In this document: positions 37,175 to 50,669 of the stretch, in pieces
How the letters are laid out: the number at the start of each line of letters is the position of its first letter
How positions within the stretch are numbered: position 1 is the stretch's first letter
NCBI GenBank assembly: GCA_008360975.2
Contig: CM039184.1
Coordinates: 55,518,797-55,582,796, forward strand
Direction of reading: 5' to 3'
DNA: 64,000 nucleotides
From: Lichenostomus cassidix
Taxonomy: Eukaryota; Chordata; Aves; Passeriformes; Meliphagidae
The notes under the pieces: model-generated
The model's input: the letters and a program-made list of their open reading frames with translations, nothing else
The model's database searches: none
Told to the model about the DNA's origin: nothing
Translations under genes and position numbers: made by a program

Positions 37175-40100
37175 CCCTTTCTGATTGTTTCATAATTCTC
37201 AGAATAAAAAGGTCAAATTCTGCAAGGATCTATGGCATAAAAGAAGTGTCAACAGTTATGGTATTTTGAAAACCCAAAATATATTAAAAGCCTTAGTCAC
37301 TCACTCTCTTGGACTTTCTAAAATAAATACACATTGCTCTTTGTGTTCCTGTTTACACCAAAGAATATTTGGTCTTCCTGACAATCAAGACTTTTTCATT
37401 TACTTAAACTGTTTGGAAATGGATAGTTTGTACTTTATGCAAATGCAGAGTAAAAAAATTATGCCTCAGGAAACTAAGTTTAAAGTACTTAATTTCAGGC
37501 ATAGAAACACAAGGCTATCCAAGCTTGCAAAGGAATAGCAAGTTTTATTACAGCTTGCTTATTCCCTTGGACTTCAGGGCACATTTAATCATTTCCCTCA
37601 CAGTTTTTGCCTACACTGCAACAAAAATGCATACAGTATTTCAGGGGTACTTTATTCCCTGCATTGGACTGTCAGTCCTGGCTCCCTAAGGTGATTTCTG
37701 CTTGCCATGTCAGGGCCTGGACAACATCCTATATCTTATAAGTGTAGAACTGATCAAAAAACAGTCACAAATAAGGCAAAATGGTCTGAGGTAGAAAGAG
37801 AATGGAAGAAGGAGCAGGAGTGTAGGTTTATCCCATTTTCTGGTCAGAGAGAATGTCCCTAATTCGACTTTTAATTCACATTTCTCAAAAAAAGCAAAAT
37901 GCTGCTACATACTACATTTCTCAGCTTTTCTAAGAAATGTGCATCTGTTCTCACAATTTTTAGGACCATTAGTAAGGGTTAGCATAAAAGGTTTAGGGCA
38001 TGTGGAATAGAAAGCAATATGGGCAATTTCTTGCTTTCTTCCTGAACAGTCATGGCATGTGAGAACACACAAACCAAAAGCAAAATACTAGAAGTTTTCA
38101 CTTGGAGAGTTTAGCAGGTGTCACCATAATTACTGTCTTTAAGATTATTTGACTTAAAGGCACATTCCTAATTTACAGCTGTAGTGCAAGACATTGGAAA
38201 ACTGAGAAATCTATGACTAAAAAAGATGGCACTCTGGCAAAACATGGGATTTATGGCACATAAATCCTTCAGTATTTGGCACAAAAATTGTATTTGGCTT
38301 CACATGGCATAAAAATACTTCAGACTTTTTAACTTTCCAAAGAATAACATATATTTTATTTCGTTCTCTGTAGTTACATATGCTTCTGTTTGAAATATTT
38401 CCCATGTGTCTCCTGAAAAAAAGACATTATACAGTGATTTAAATTTAGTCATGCAATTAGATCCAAAAAGATTTGAAATTTTCTTGATTACAGGTATTTT
38501 CGCCATTTTATACCAACACAGTTAGGAAAAAAGTTTTTTCTGCTTTTATGAATTTCTGAAAAGAAAAAAAAAATGGATGACAGACACTTCAGCAAAGAGA
38601 AGAAATATGTGACAATTAATGAGCTAGTACACTACACTTTGACTTTGCTAATTAAAATTATAATCATGCAATAATTAAATTAAAGTATCTACTAAAATTG
38701 AATCAATATACCAATAGATTAAGTCACCTAATTATAGCAAGTAATCAAATCAAATTAACTGATTGGCACCACATTAATTATTATGTACTGATATTTTCTG
38801 TGAAGATTTTAAGGAGAACATGTGTCCTTAGTAAAAAATCAGATTGCTTTTTTTCCCCAAAAAAGCTGAAAAAAAAGATTGGAGATAGTGACATACAGGA
38901 ATTTTTGCCAAGAAATTTTCCTCAAACACTTGGCTGAGGTAAGAGCTATTAGGACATCAACAAAAACACTCTTTTATAAGACATTTAATGACAAAACAGA
39001 CATGTTCTTTGCCATACTTGCATTGTTAAGGATAATTATCACACTGCTTTCAGCATTTTAAAAATATCCTGGACTTTTTAATGTCAAGGAACTGGAGAAT
39101 CAATATGAGCTCATAATTCATACTAATGTCTCTTGATAAAACATGAGCTGCTTTTACATTTATCAGAATTCAGCTCATAATTAAGCATTTTTCCCAGCTG
39201 TACTCAAATTTCTGCTTAATACTTCACATGATTAAGCACCTTAGTTCTTCAAAAGTTCTATCTTTTGTTAATCTAGGCAAGTAATCCCAGGAGTCCCAGT
39301 TTGTTTTAAAAACCCAGTTGCTTAGTTTTCTAATTCAGAGACATTGTTTATTTCAAGTCACTTGCTCTGCAAGTAGTTATTTTCTTCAGTCAAATAGTGA
39401 GATGAGAAGCCCTGCTGCTCTTGCTGCCTGAAGGTCAAAGGGTGGTGTGGGAGAGAATTTACCATGGAAGAAACAATCCAGCTTTACCTGGGTGACAGCA
39501 ATTATGCAGAACAACAAAAGGAGAAGTTAAGTTACAAGATGAGAACTCTAATACATTCTCCCCAGGGTCTGCCACTCACTCAGCCATGAGAAAAACAATG
39601 CCAGACTTCATTTTAGCACTTACGTCTCTATATTGCTGAGATAGCAAAGCCTGTATGATACACACAGCATACTTTGTTGCTTTACTTCCCGGGTGTCTGC
39701 TCGCCAGGCTGCCTCCCCTTAGGTTGTCATTCCTTGGAAGAAACAAAGAACAGACCAATCAATTTTTAATTTAAGTGTCCCCATGAATAGATAGTGAAAT
39801 CATAACTTTCTTCAAAAGGCCAAACCTAGGCACACCTTTAACCTGAAGTGAAAGAGAAATGTGGGAAAACATATGGAACAACATTCACAGTATATTAACA
39901 TCCAAATCAAGACATAGAAATGTTACTGGGGAGAGGATCGTGGAGGGCATGGACTCTTCAACCCTCACAATAGGAGAGGTGCAGTAGGGGGGACAACACG
40001 TTGTCTTGATTTGGGTAGGCACTTCAGGAGGAAATACTTGGAAGAGGTATTTACCCACACACGTTCCCTGCAGCCATTCCCATTAAGTCCTGAATTTAAC

Positions 40101-41342
40101 TGAAAGGTGAACTAAAAATGAAAAATAAATGTACCCTTGTCTTTTGTGTTTCATGTATGAAAGATATCCAAGAGTGGAATTTATTTATTTTCTTAGGTTG
40201 TTGCTTGCATTTTTTCTCGTACTCAGATATTTTTGATCATTTAAAAAGTAGGTAATTTTTGGCACTTATCTCAAGCCACAGCTCCCTCCAAGCGTCTGAG
40301 TATATTTTAATCACTCTAGAAATGTAAATTATTATCACATGCAAGAATATTAACAATAATAGGCACTATTTCCAAGCTTGAAAAAGTGAGACTCAGAAAG
40401 GTCAAGATGTTGCCCAAAAAATGTGCTAGTCCCATGAAATAAATTTCAGTGGCCCATGGAACCCAAGTGTTCTGATATGTAATCTAGTCTCTAAACAACA
40501 ACATAAGACCAAACATTCTCTGAAGATCACATTATACAATTACTCAGACAATTACTTTACCCCTTTATTAACAATTATTGACTGAAGCACAAGCTAAAGG
40601 CAATGGGAAATTTAAGAAAAAGAACTTTCAGACACTTATGTGGCAGTTAAACACTGCTTTATCTTACAATGTAATTATAAGAATAATTTTTTTCTATCAC
40701 CAAATCAATGAGAGTATGCAGATATGGATATAAATTCCCTGTTGCAACATATATTTAGATGGTTAATCATCTACAGAAGTCTTCCACAAAACACACCTTG
40801 GATAAAAACATTTTTCCTTAGTGAGTGATTAAATAACAATGCATAGTAGATAATATCAATACTTTGAATAAGTTTAGTTCACCTTTCTTTTGCAAAAATC
40901 CTTTCTACACATTGATATGAATAGAAATAAACACACTAGTCTTCGGGAATCTGATTAATTCCAAAGGGCAAATACTCTAGAACTGAGCAATTATATTAGT
41001 TTCACCGTTGTTTGATGGGGCTTTTTCATTCTATTTATATTGATTAAACGGACAAAAATAACGTACTGAAAATACTATATTTTGATTCAAATTTTCATAT
41101 TTTGGGGATCTTCCTTTGAGGAATACCACTGAAACATGTCTTTGACTTATTAATTTTGGAAATGAGAAGCATGTCTTTTTCTAAAGGACATTTGGTCTAT
41201 GCTGCTGTAAGTGAGAAGTCAAATGAAGCCCAGTGCCAGAAATGTGTGGTCTTATCTAAGGTCTGTTTAAAAGGCAATGAAGATTTCAGTTGGCTTCCTC
41301 CAAGTTTAGCAAGAAACTCTTGGAGAAATGTATGTTTCCAAA
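37175..41342. other. Unique AT-rich non-coding DNA
   Basis: No gene or recognised repeat. 39107-39260 holds an 11-bp direct repeat AGCTCATAATT (39108-39118 and 39172-39182) among several TTAAG/CTTAA cores. Plus-strand frame 37185-37538 (117 codons) resembles no known protein. Confidence 0.5.
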
Positions 41343-41384
41343 TATTTATGCTGTATGAAAACAGTATTTATGCTGTATGAAAAC
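41343..41384 (+). repeat. Perfect tandem duplication, 22-bp period
   Basis: TATTTATGCTGTATGAAAAC at 41343-41362 is repeated without change at 41365-41384, separated by AG. The perfect identity suggests a recent duplication that may be length-polymorphic. Confidence 0.95.
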
Positions 41385-44300
41385 TCTCTTCAATAACATC
41401 TGAAGTCTTAGTTAAATTTCATCATTCTGCTAAACTTTGTTCTCTTACTTAAATAACGACATGCATATTTTACAAAGCTATGAAATATTTTTATTTTATT
41501 TTCTTATTGTTCCTGGTTTCACTACTTATTTTCAGCAAATAGAAGAGCATACTTTCTGTGGATACTTCCTTTCTCTACTTTTTTCTTGCTTTTGCTCCTT
41601 AGGTTAAAAATGGAGATTGAAAACTTTTCATGTTTTCATTCTCAACTAGAAGCTTTTCCTAATGACATTTGCACCTGTGTCATGAGTCATTAGAGAAATT
41701 CTGACCACAAACATCAATAATCTGAAAGGCAAGCAGAAAACACCTAAGGTAAAGCTCCATTCTCAGCTTTCATGAGAAACTTATGTTTAGACCTTTCAGT
41801 GAATGCTTCAGAGGGAATGAAAAATAGTTTTCTCATTGTTTTGCAATACATGTGGCATTTAAGAAACACATTTGTGCATGTGTTGTAGGAATATACCTGT
41901 CCACATATTTACAATGATGTTATATATATACAGGTATCATATCCAGGGCATATTAAAATATACTAATTACCAAATACCCTGGGAGGGTTCCTGGCAGGTA
42001 GTCCTGTAATATGATTCATCTCCTGACATCAAGTGGCATCCTCAAGTCCAAGCCTGCTGATGGAACAAGCTACACTCAAAAAAACACAGTCCCTGCTACA
42101 ATATGCTCTTAGTAGCTACTGCTCTGGAAATCAGTTAACATGTCATGACCAAGTTAATTTGGAGTCTCTGGGAGTGGGATAAGTGAGTTGAAACTCAAAT
42201 AGTGTCATCAAGATGTTTGAGTTACCTATGAGCATTTTAATCATGTGCCCAATAGAAGCCTGCTTTCCAGAACCCATATGGTTCTAGTAAACACAAAAAC
42301 ACAATGAAGTTATTGGGCTTTTCCTGTAGCAGCTGCTCTGCATTACTAATCTTTCCTCAATTTACTGTCTGAGCAGTGTAAAACAATTGGTCATTTCTTC
42401 ATCTGATGTAAACTGCTGTTTGCCACTGACTTAATGAAGACAGAGTAAAGCAGTGGAACCACACAGATGTACACAAAGACCTGGTGTACACTCTATTTTT
42501 AGGGTATATAGACACAGTCTCCCATTCCAATCTCAATGAAGAATTGCCGTATCTTCTTCACAGTTATTCTGTCTGCTGTGCAAAGTGTATGAATGTTACA
42601 GCTCAGAAGCAATCTCTCAAGATTTCACATGTTTAGGACAAAACCTTTGTACTTTGGAGAAAATATTTTCCAGCTGATGTTTTCTCAGAGGTCTAAGTTT
42701 ATAGGAAAATTTATATTATTGACTGTAAGGATCCAGTATAGAAAACTCATCCCTGTACTGTACCAGTACATTTAGAGGAGCAAGAGATATATTTCTCCAG
42801 GAACAAATAACTTCTAAACTGAACTGCTGTTCTCAATCACTCTCTGGAAAACACATAAGTGTACAAACATTTTTGGTCCCTATCTTTTCCCATTATACAC
42901 CTATAATAGTTGAAAAGTAGGGGTAATAGTCTCCTAAATAAGACTCCTGAACTAGATGTCTAAAGAGAAAAGTAGCTGGAATATCCTGTACTGTTTCTAT
43001 ACTTGGAAGGTCAAAAAATATTATCTTATTACAGTTGGAAGTTTAAAAAAAATACCATGTAGCTAAATAATTTCAGGACATTTTTGAAAAATGGGGTTTT
43101 TTTTGTTGCTGCTTTTAAGAATATTTGTATGCACAAATGAGTGAGACAGAGGTGACAAGTCAAAAGCCATGACTTGGAAATGACGGGGAGAATATTTTAA
43201 CTTGCAGTGTATATAGTTTTTATTTTGTGATTTGTTGTTTTCAAGATAGCATTCTCCACTACCCTTTTCCTTGAAGCTGCTTTTATATAATTATATTTGT
43301 CGTAAACACATGCACAGCAAGCACTTTCAGTGATATATTGAATAGGAGAAAAATCATCTTTGCAAGGATATTTGCTTTCCTGGAAACAGCTAAGACTGTG
43401 TAAATATTTAACTGTAATTATGCTAAAGCACCATTCTTTTATGCCACAGTCAGTCACAAAATGCAATCCTATAAATGCTTTTCTCAAGATTTGTTATATG
43501 CTGGCTTTCGGTCTTATGGGAACAAATCTCTCTCACTGCTATTGATCTGTTCTTTAAATTATTCTCCCATGAGGCTTTCAGCTAAGAGCATCTTTTCCTT
43601 GAATCTCTTTGTATTTTTAATTGGCTTATGTTTGTTTAAACAAAATCACACCAGCGCCTTAGGCTGCAGCCATCAACTCATTGCATTCAAAACCAGACAC
43701 ACTGTACTCTAGCAGCCTTCACTTCTGTCCTCTACTGGACTCATCTCTTTGGGGATGAAATCTGTCACAAGGACAAAAAAAAAAAAAGGCATACAAAATT
43801 GCCTTTGGATTGGGTTGCCAGGGACATAGCTGGGATTTGCATAATGCTGTTAGAGTCCTAAAGATGAAAGGAAGGGTAGATTGTGCCATTTGTCTGCAAG
43901 TCCTGGCTAGCAGGTGGTGAGTAGACACTGCCCCAGGAGGAGTGCTGGAGAGATAGTGCCTCAGGCAGCCCCAGACCTTCCTTCCCACATCGCCCCGGAG
44001 TGTGGGGACAGGCTTTATGCAATTGTCTCTGACATGGCACCAAGGGCTCTCTGCCTTTCACCCATCCTGCTCTCCCAGGTGAAGTGAGGCTGTCAGTGCT
44101 GCAGACTCAGCTTTTCCCTGAACCCTGTTCATCAGTGGATGAGTGAGTGGTTCCCAAGCTCCCCTCACTGAAAGGAGCACAGGAACTGCTATTGTGTGCT
44201 GCCCGTGTGCCACTGTGCAAAGAGAAAGAAGTTCTTATTTCCCCTCTACCCCTCCTTGGCTGAGTAAAGAGGGTTAAGAGCCAGAACCCAAAATAAAATA

Positions 44301-47300
44301 GAGAGTATGGGTGGCAAAAGCAATACCAAAAAGCATTTCTTGTCATTCTAGTTTATTCTTATGTACTTTGATCCCAGATTATTTTTGAATAGTGTGAAGT
44401 GAGGCGTTTTCAAGGATTTTTAACTTTATCCCATTCTTTTAACTATTTCCAGTCAATTAGCAGCTGCTAAAGCACTTTTCTTCTTCTGCGGCATAAATAC
44501 AAGTGGAAGTGAATAAAGCGTTGCTCATATTCTATTATATTTTCATTTAAATTGGTGTGAAGCCAAGATTTTACAGGTCACATGGGCATGCTAACCATAC
44601 AGTCTGGCTCGGGCTGTATAGCCCACATACCAGTACAGCCTCACACGGCATTGTCTTCATGTCACAGTCCAGGGTAAGAATTAGTCCCTAAAAAGCCTTG
44701 CTCCTGAGTGCAAGCATGTTGTGTAGATGCTCCTCCTCTCTCCTCATGACCTTATCTCTTCCATGCAGGAGGGTGGTATCACAGGAGGGACACCTTCTCC
44801 TACATGTCCCCTTATCAAGCCTGGTGTGTCCCCTTGTGTGCCCACTTAGTTACTTCCAAACATGTGGAGATACAAATAGGGACAGCAAAATTTTTCAAGA
44901 CAAATAAAAGTACACCTGGCATGCATTTCCAGAAGACACAGACTTGCTCTGTAGGCAAGCACTGAAACACATCACTGATGGCTGATGTTATCTGAACAAT
45001 GTTTGTGTCACCAAGTGTGGTACCAACCGCTCGGTTAGCTCTAGTCAACCCTTGCTTAAGAATAGTCAAACTACTCATTCTTATATTAACTAGCCACTAA
45101 AGTTTGGTATTGAACTATTTATCTCATATAGTTAAGTTCATGCAAAGGAATGAGAGGTATTGAACCACTAGATTGGAGGACAAGACATTGCTGGACTTTG
45201 TGAATTAAAATATTCAAATAGGTCCTACTGGATTTATGCATTACACAAGTGTGAAACTCTCCATGCAAACCAGGAAATTTACAGACTAAATACTGAAACA
45301 TTGCCATAACCCAAACCATTCAGAGGAAATTATAAATATTTGGAATGTTTATGGATTGTCAGATTTTCAGGTATACAGGGATGACCAAAGTACTTTTCAC
45401 AAATAACAGAAACCACAAGTGGCAATGCAAATTCACCATCAAAAGTGAAATTAATTGGAACATGTTGGCAGGCTTACAAATATAAGAAGAAAAATTGAAC
45501 TGCTTTGATAATGTGTTTTTCAAGCTGTGAGATTTTAACTAAATCATACAAATGAAAAATATCCTTGGAGAATTTTATTCAAAGGTACTTCTTGAGGTTT
45601 TTATGAGATTTGGTGATATGAACAATTAAAAATTTTGTACTTCCTATTAAAAAAGAAAAGGATAAACAGATCACTAATACTTTTCAATTAACAGAAAAAT
45701 GCAGTATAAAATTTTATCTCAGAGTCCAAGATTTAAAAACATTCCTGCTCATTATTACGTCAATTTCAGGTCTTTTATTGTATTTTTTCATATGCCATCC
45801 TCTAAATAAAATCATTCCAAACTTTTGTGCTGAAAATAAGGTTGATAAAAACATTGTTAGTGTCGTGTGTTGAAACTTGAAAGTGAAGACTTAATTGAAC
45901 TTTGCATCTTAAATGAAAGGCTTGGAATATGTTTTCCCAATGGTAGAGTCAGTGGCTCCCAAGATGCAAAAATCTCATATGATACTTGAAAGAAACAGTC
46001 AAGGAGATCATTGCATAGCTAAATTTACAAAGGAAGTGGCAAATATGGTTAATTTGTTGTAAAGTCTGAATTAAGGTAAGTTTTTGAAACTTACAATGTC
46101 AACTTACACTTTCTTCAGCCTTCACCATTTGCGAAATTCTCTGTGAGGCTGGTTACTAATTAAAGTGTGAATTCTTCCTTTAAAGAAAAGTAACCATCAT
46201 AGTGACACAAAGATAAAAAAAGATTATGAGAAATATTGCGTGTTATCATCTTGAAAATACACAGATGACAGTGAAAATACTTATAGCTCTGAAAGATCTG
46301 AAGTACTATTATTGCTTCAGTCATATTTTTTTTAATCTATTTATTAACAAAATGGTTTCTAATGCACTTACTATAAAATCCAATTCCTAATGATGAGTTT
46401 CACATATAATAATATGAATGATATAGACAGAGAAAATGTATTTTATAGCAGTATGAGCTTTGGAAGTGTTTTAGTTAGGTTTAAAAAGTAGTGCTGCTTA
46501 CCAGTCAATGACTATTGAGCTGGATGAAGATGGTTAAAGTGACAAGAGGCTGCCCAGGGGTATGGTTGCCTCCCAGACAAGTGACACAGAGGGCATACCA
46601 CAAGAAGCAGCACTAATGCAAGAGGGAAAAAAAAGACGCCCTCTGGTAAACCTGTCACTGACCATTGTCATGTCTTGTGCATTTTAGTCTTCTCTATCCA
46701 ATTTTATTTCCTTCTCCAGTTTCTGTTTTTATCTATATTGATGTTTACCCTTGGAATTTTGCTCTATCAGATCAATGGGAGCTGATTTAAGAGGGCATAT
46801 CATTGTTACAAAAATGTGCCTTAGCATTTTTGGCATGCCTAAAAAGCAAATGCCCAATACTACAGGTCATACTGGAAGTTCAGTGGGTTATCCAGCTCAG
46901 CTGAGATGTGGCATAAGCAAAGGAGCTAAAGCTTTGAACTGACTTTGTCATTACAATATGTATATGTTCAACATTGTCTGAAACAACTGACTGACTCTAG
47001 ACCAGGGTATTTATAATATACTAAACTGCAGAGAGCTCAAAATCTATCTGGAACAAAGGCAAAGGATTAAGAATCTAAGCTGAGGGGTCAGACCAGCAAA
47101 TTACTCTCACACCCTTTACTTTACTTCAGTGTCAACCAATGAAGAACATGTATTGTAACTTTTACTGAATTTTCCCTTCCACAACTCTTTGCACTTGCTC
47201 ATTTACTGGATTATGCATCCATCTTGCATATGCCAAGAGGATTTTTGAGGAAACACTTGGCTGCTAAATGTGCATCCATGTTAGAAGATGACTAAAAGAA

Positions 47301-47460
47301 CAACAAGAAGTTGATTGCTGGATGATGTTTGCAGCAAAGGTGTCCTGGTCAAGAAGGTTTTAACACACATAGCCTCCACTATTCAGTACTTTTTCACACC
47401 TAATATAATTTAATTTCAATGCGGATAGTAGATTAAAATTAGTCTAATTCTAAATATAAA
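41385..47460. other. Unique non-coding DNA, G+C-richer patch 43700-44250
   Basis: No gene or recognised mobile element. A 13-nt A run lies at 43775-43787. About 43700-44250 is clearly richer in G+C than its flanks and carries overlapping 60-90 codon frames on the minus strand, but no domain, splice pattern or known element is visible. A short CR1-like word at about 46545-46565 is too small to call. Confidence 0.5.
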
Positions 47461-47729
47461 TGTACTGGTTTTGGCTGAGCTAATTTTCTTCATAGTGGCT
47501 GCTATAAAGCTATGTCTTGAATTTGAACTGAACACAGGGTTGATAATATAGAAATGTTTTTGTTAGTGCTGGCAGGGCTCATACAGAGCCAAGGCTTTTT
47601 CTGTTTTTTGTGCTGCAGCACTGGAGAGGAGACTGAGGGTGCATGAGAAGTAGGGAGGAGACACAGCCAGGACAGGTGGCATAACCCGACCCAAGGGATA
47701 TTCCAGACCATGTGACATCATGCTCTGCA

Positions 47730-47737
47730 TATAAAAA
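47730..47737 (+). promoter_or_regulatory. LTR TATA box
   Basis: TATAAAAA, directly after CATCATGCTCTGCA, the usual position of the core promoter in this LTR family. The aligned site in the 52507-53102 copy is also intact. It would drive transcription to the right. Confidence 0.75.
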
Positions 47738-47918
47738 GTAGGGGAAAGAATGAGGAAGGGAAGGACATTTGGAGGAATGGTATTTGTTTTCCCAAATCAC
47801 CATTACTTGTGATGCAGCCCTGCTCTCCTGGGCATGGCTGAACACCTGCAAGCTCATGGGGAGCAGGGAATTAATTCCTAGTTTTTCTTCACCTGTGTGC
47901 ATGGTTTCTGCTTTCCCT

Positions 47919-47924
47919 ATTAAA
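47919..47924 (+). promoter_or_regulatory. LTR polyadenylation signal ATTAAA
   Basis: ATTAAA follows TTTCCCT, about 185 bp downstream of the TATA box. The same hexamer is kept in the opposite-strand copy (52632-52637). Confidence 0.65.
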
Positions 47925-49380
47925 TTGTCTGTCTCCACCCATGAGTTTTCCAGCTTTTAACCTTTTAGATTCTTCCTCCATTCCTACTGGTAGGGGAGTG
48001 AGTGAGAGGCTGTGTGGGCCTTGGTTGCTGGCTGAGGTTAAACCACAACCATAGAGAAAAATCTTTCTCTCCCTTAGATCTAGTTTTTCCATTTTTCTGT
48101 GCATAGGTGATACTTTTCAATAAATACCACCACAGCAATGTAAACAAAGATCACCATTTTAACCAGAACTAAATCTGAAAATTAACAGATACAAAAGAAG
48201 AATAGCAGGTGGACAGAAGTCTCACAGAAAATTTGGAATTCATAATCATTGTAAAAATTTAAACTAAAGATACAGTCACTTCTGGAGGAAAGGAAATAAA
48301 TATATCCTCCATTGAAGCTCATGCAGACAAAACTTCTGTTTATTGCATCAAATTGCTGTTCAGTTTTAAATACATTCAATTTTTTTGTCCCAATCAAATA
48401 TTATTCTTCACTGGATCAGTGTTTTTATTTTCATTGGTAACAATCATAGCAATTGAGTAGAGACAACCCACAGCACCAAAGTCTTATGACTACAAATATC
48501 ACGGACACCTAGAAAAACATTTCATCAATTCTGTTCTTGTGAAAATTATTGCCTTGTGAAGAAAAGCATCTATGAAAGCCCAGAAATCTGATATAAATCC
48601 AATGAGAGTTTAAAAGAAAAATAAATAAAATAAAATCTTTTGCTTGAGATGAATAGTGTCCATTCAAGATGTATGACAATTAAGTCTTTAAACTCATATG
48701 AAATTATAGTCCGTGGTCATCATCTAGTTTATATTCTCCTAACCCTTGCTTTGAAGTGGTTTCAATTACATGCTCTTAATAAAAGCATGTTTTAAGCACC
48801 TTCTTGTTATGTCTGCTATAAAAGAAAAGCAGATGGAAACAGAATGTTTAAAGATAGCCAAATAGGAATATTTATTTAGAAAATTATTTTTTTCTTCATG
48901 GTTAATCAAACCTTTCAAAAGTGCTAAGGGAGACAAATGTCATTCTTGGGTTAATATTCATTTTGCTTTGTTGCTTAGAATTTCTAAAGCGTGATCACTG
49001 CATTTGGTCACTAAGAAAAGAATTCACTAATGATGTTGAAGGGTGCTGCTTACTCAAATCTTGCAGAGGGTTTACACACTCTTCAGTGGGAGGAGGTAGG
49101 GAAGATTGTGAAGGGGATGTTGCAGAAGGCAGTAAAGTGCTGAGGGCAGAAAATTTTAGAGTGAACTATAAACTAGGGAGCAATGATAGGCAATTTGCAG
49201 CTTAAGGGTTTGCTCAGGAAGAGAAGCAAAAATCTTTAGACAAGCTCAGATAAGAGAATTATGTTTAAGCTGAGGAAGTGAGTTTATTCCAGATGTGTTT
49301 GACAGCATGAGAACAGAAATGGAAGTAGTGCTTTTGGTAAGGAGCCAGTACTGGGGATTAGTCAGGTGGAGAGCACTGAG

Positions 49381-49620
49381 AGGGGAGTGAGGAGCTGAGA
49401 GCACAAGGGTGGGAAGAATTGAAAATACAGGCTCTGGCATCAAGCAAAGGGAATGAAAACAAAGAGGGAAGGAAAGGAATTAGAGAAGCAGAGAAATCAA
49501 AGGGAGGTTTAAGAGCAAAGCCAGCTTTGGTAGAGATCACAAGGAACAAATAAAACCAAGAAGGAAGGGAGAATAAGAGCTACTGAGAGTGATGCTGGTG
49601 GTTGTGGGGAGAGAATAAAG
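49381..49620 (+). other. Purine-rich patch (about 76% A+G)
   Basis: I counted 57 pyrimidines in 240 bases on the plus strand; the sub-segment 49441-49500 has only 9 in 60. It is irregular and not a simple repeat, with AGGGAAGGAAAGG-like and GAGAAG-like words. Weaker purine bias extends left to about 49080. No coding frame follows the bias. Confidence 0.8.
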
Positions 49621-50650
49621 AGACTGGAGATGATTTGGGGCTATGTTTCAATAAGTGAAGATGAATCTCTCAGACTTTCCCACGTTATGCCCTGCAGAAG
49701 GAGTTTTATGATTGCTGTTGGTCCTGTATGTGTGCAGTTAGTTCTGTTGGTCTATCTGATTTTGGACTGGTTTTTCCTTATGTTTTCTTTCTCAAACCTA
49801 CCATCTAAGGACTTTATAACAGTGTCATTTTCTCATGTACAGTCTTTCTTGTTCCTACTTTTTAGCACATGGTCACAGTACATGCAAACGAGATTGTTTG
49901 CTGCCAGCCTACTTCAGCCCAGGTGGCCCTGAGAGGCATTCAAAGGATTGGCAAGCTCTCAGCCATGGAAGAGCTTTGTGAGCAGAATTATTTCTTAAGG
50001 CACAGGTGGGTGACCTGGGCAACAAAATACACACACAGCTCAAAAAGAGGAGGTGGAATGTCATCGGAATAGCTTTTTAAATAGGTTGTTTAATTTAGGC
50101 AACTCATCTACCTACCCCCATGTCTGCCTTTGCATAGATTACAGGGCTATATCCTAAGTGTCTGTCCATCAGCCTGCATGCATGCACATGTGATCTGCAG
50201 GCTGCAAACCAATATTGAAGGTATTGCACTTCAGGCACATCTAGGCTCACGGCAGCAATTGCTTTTCTATGGAGAAGTAAACTCTCTGGGCTGAGGGTGA
50301 GCACTTTTACTAAGCAGAAAAATTATAGTAATATTGAAATGCGATTCTGGTGTTAGAAGCAGGGATAATACACCCTCACCTTGTATCTGGATGCCTTAAT
50401 GTCTTTGCAGAAATATTAAAAACGTGGTAGAATTTATTACGGGCAAAGTGTAAGTCTCAATGTTCATTGGTTTAGACAGCTGTTGACATCAAAAACAAAA
50501 TAGCTTGTGAGCCCTCTGGTGGTATTTATTTTTTTATTTCTCAGATATTAGCAGGACCCCACCATAGCAACAACATGTAAATGTACCTGGATATATATGC
50601 AGTGGAGTGTATTGCTGTGCATATTATAATGTGCATAGAGATACATATAA

Positions 50651-50669
50651 ATATATATATATATATATA
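50651..50669. repeat. (AT)n microsatellite with short (CA)n
   Basis: About nine AT units are followed directly by ACACACAG. Confidence 0.9.

Larger units (their letters stand above)
47461..48051 (+). mobile_element. Solo LTR of an endogenous retrovirus, plus orientation
   Basis: It begins with TGTACTGGTTTTGGCTGAGC and ends with GGTTAAACCACAAC-CA, the TG...CA ends expected of an LTR. A TATA box (47730-47737) and an ATTAAA polyadenylation signal (47919-47924) are in the expected order for U3-R-U5. The same family occurs in reverse at 52507-53102; for example 47765-47795 matches the complement of 52749-52779 at 26 of 31 positions. The length is about 590 bp. No primer-binding site or internal genes follow, so it is a solo LTR. 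The flanks (ATAAA before, TAGAG after) do not form an obvious target duplication, which fits an old insertion. Minus-strand frames across it have no independent meaning. Confidence 0.9.

Noticed and set aside
36894..37193. Minus-strand frame with Phe/Pro repeats
   Set aside because: Same artefact over the second polypurine tract.
46545..46565. CR1-like word (AGAGGCTGCCCAGGGG)
   Set aside because: Too short, with no CR1 sequence on either side.
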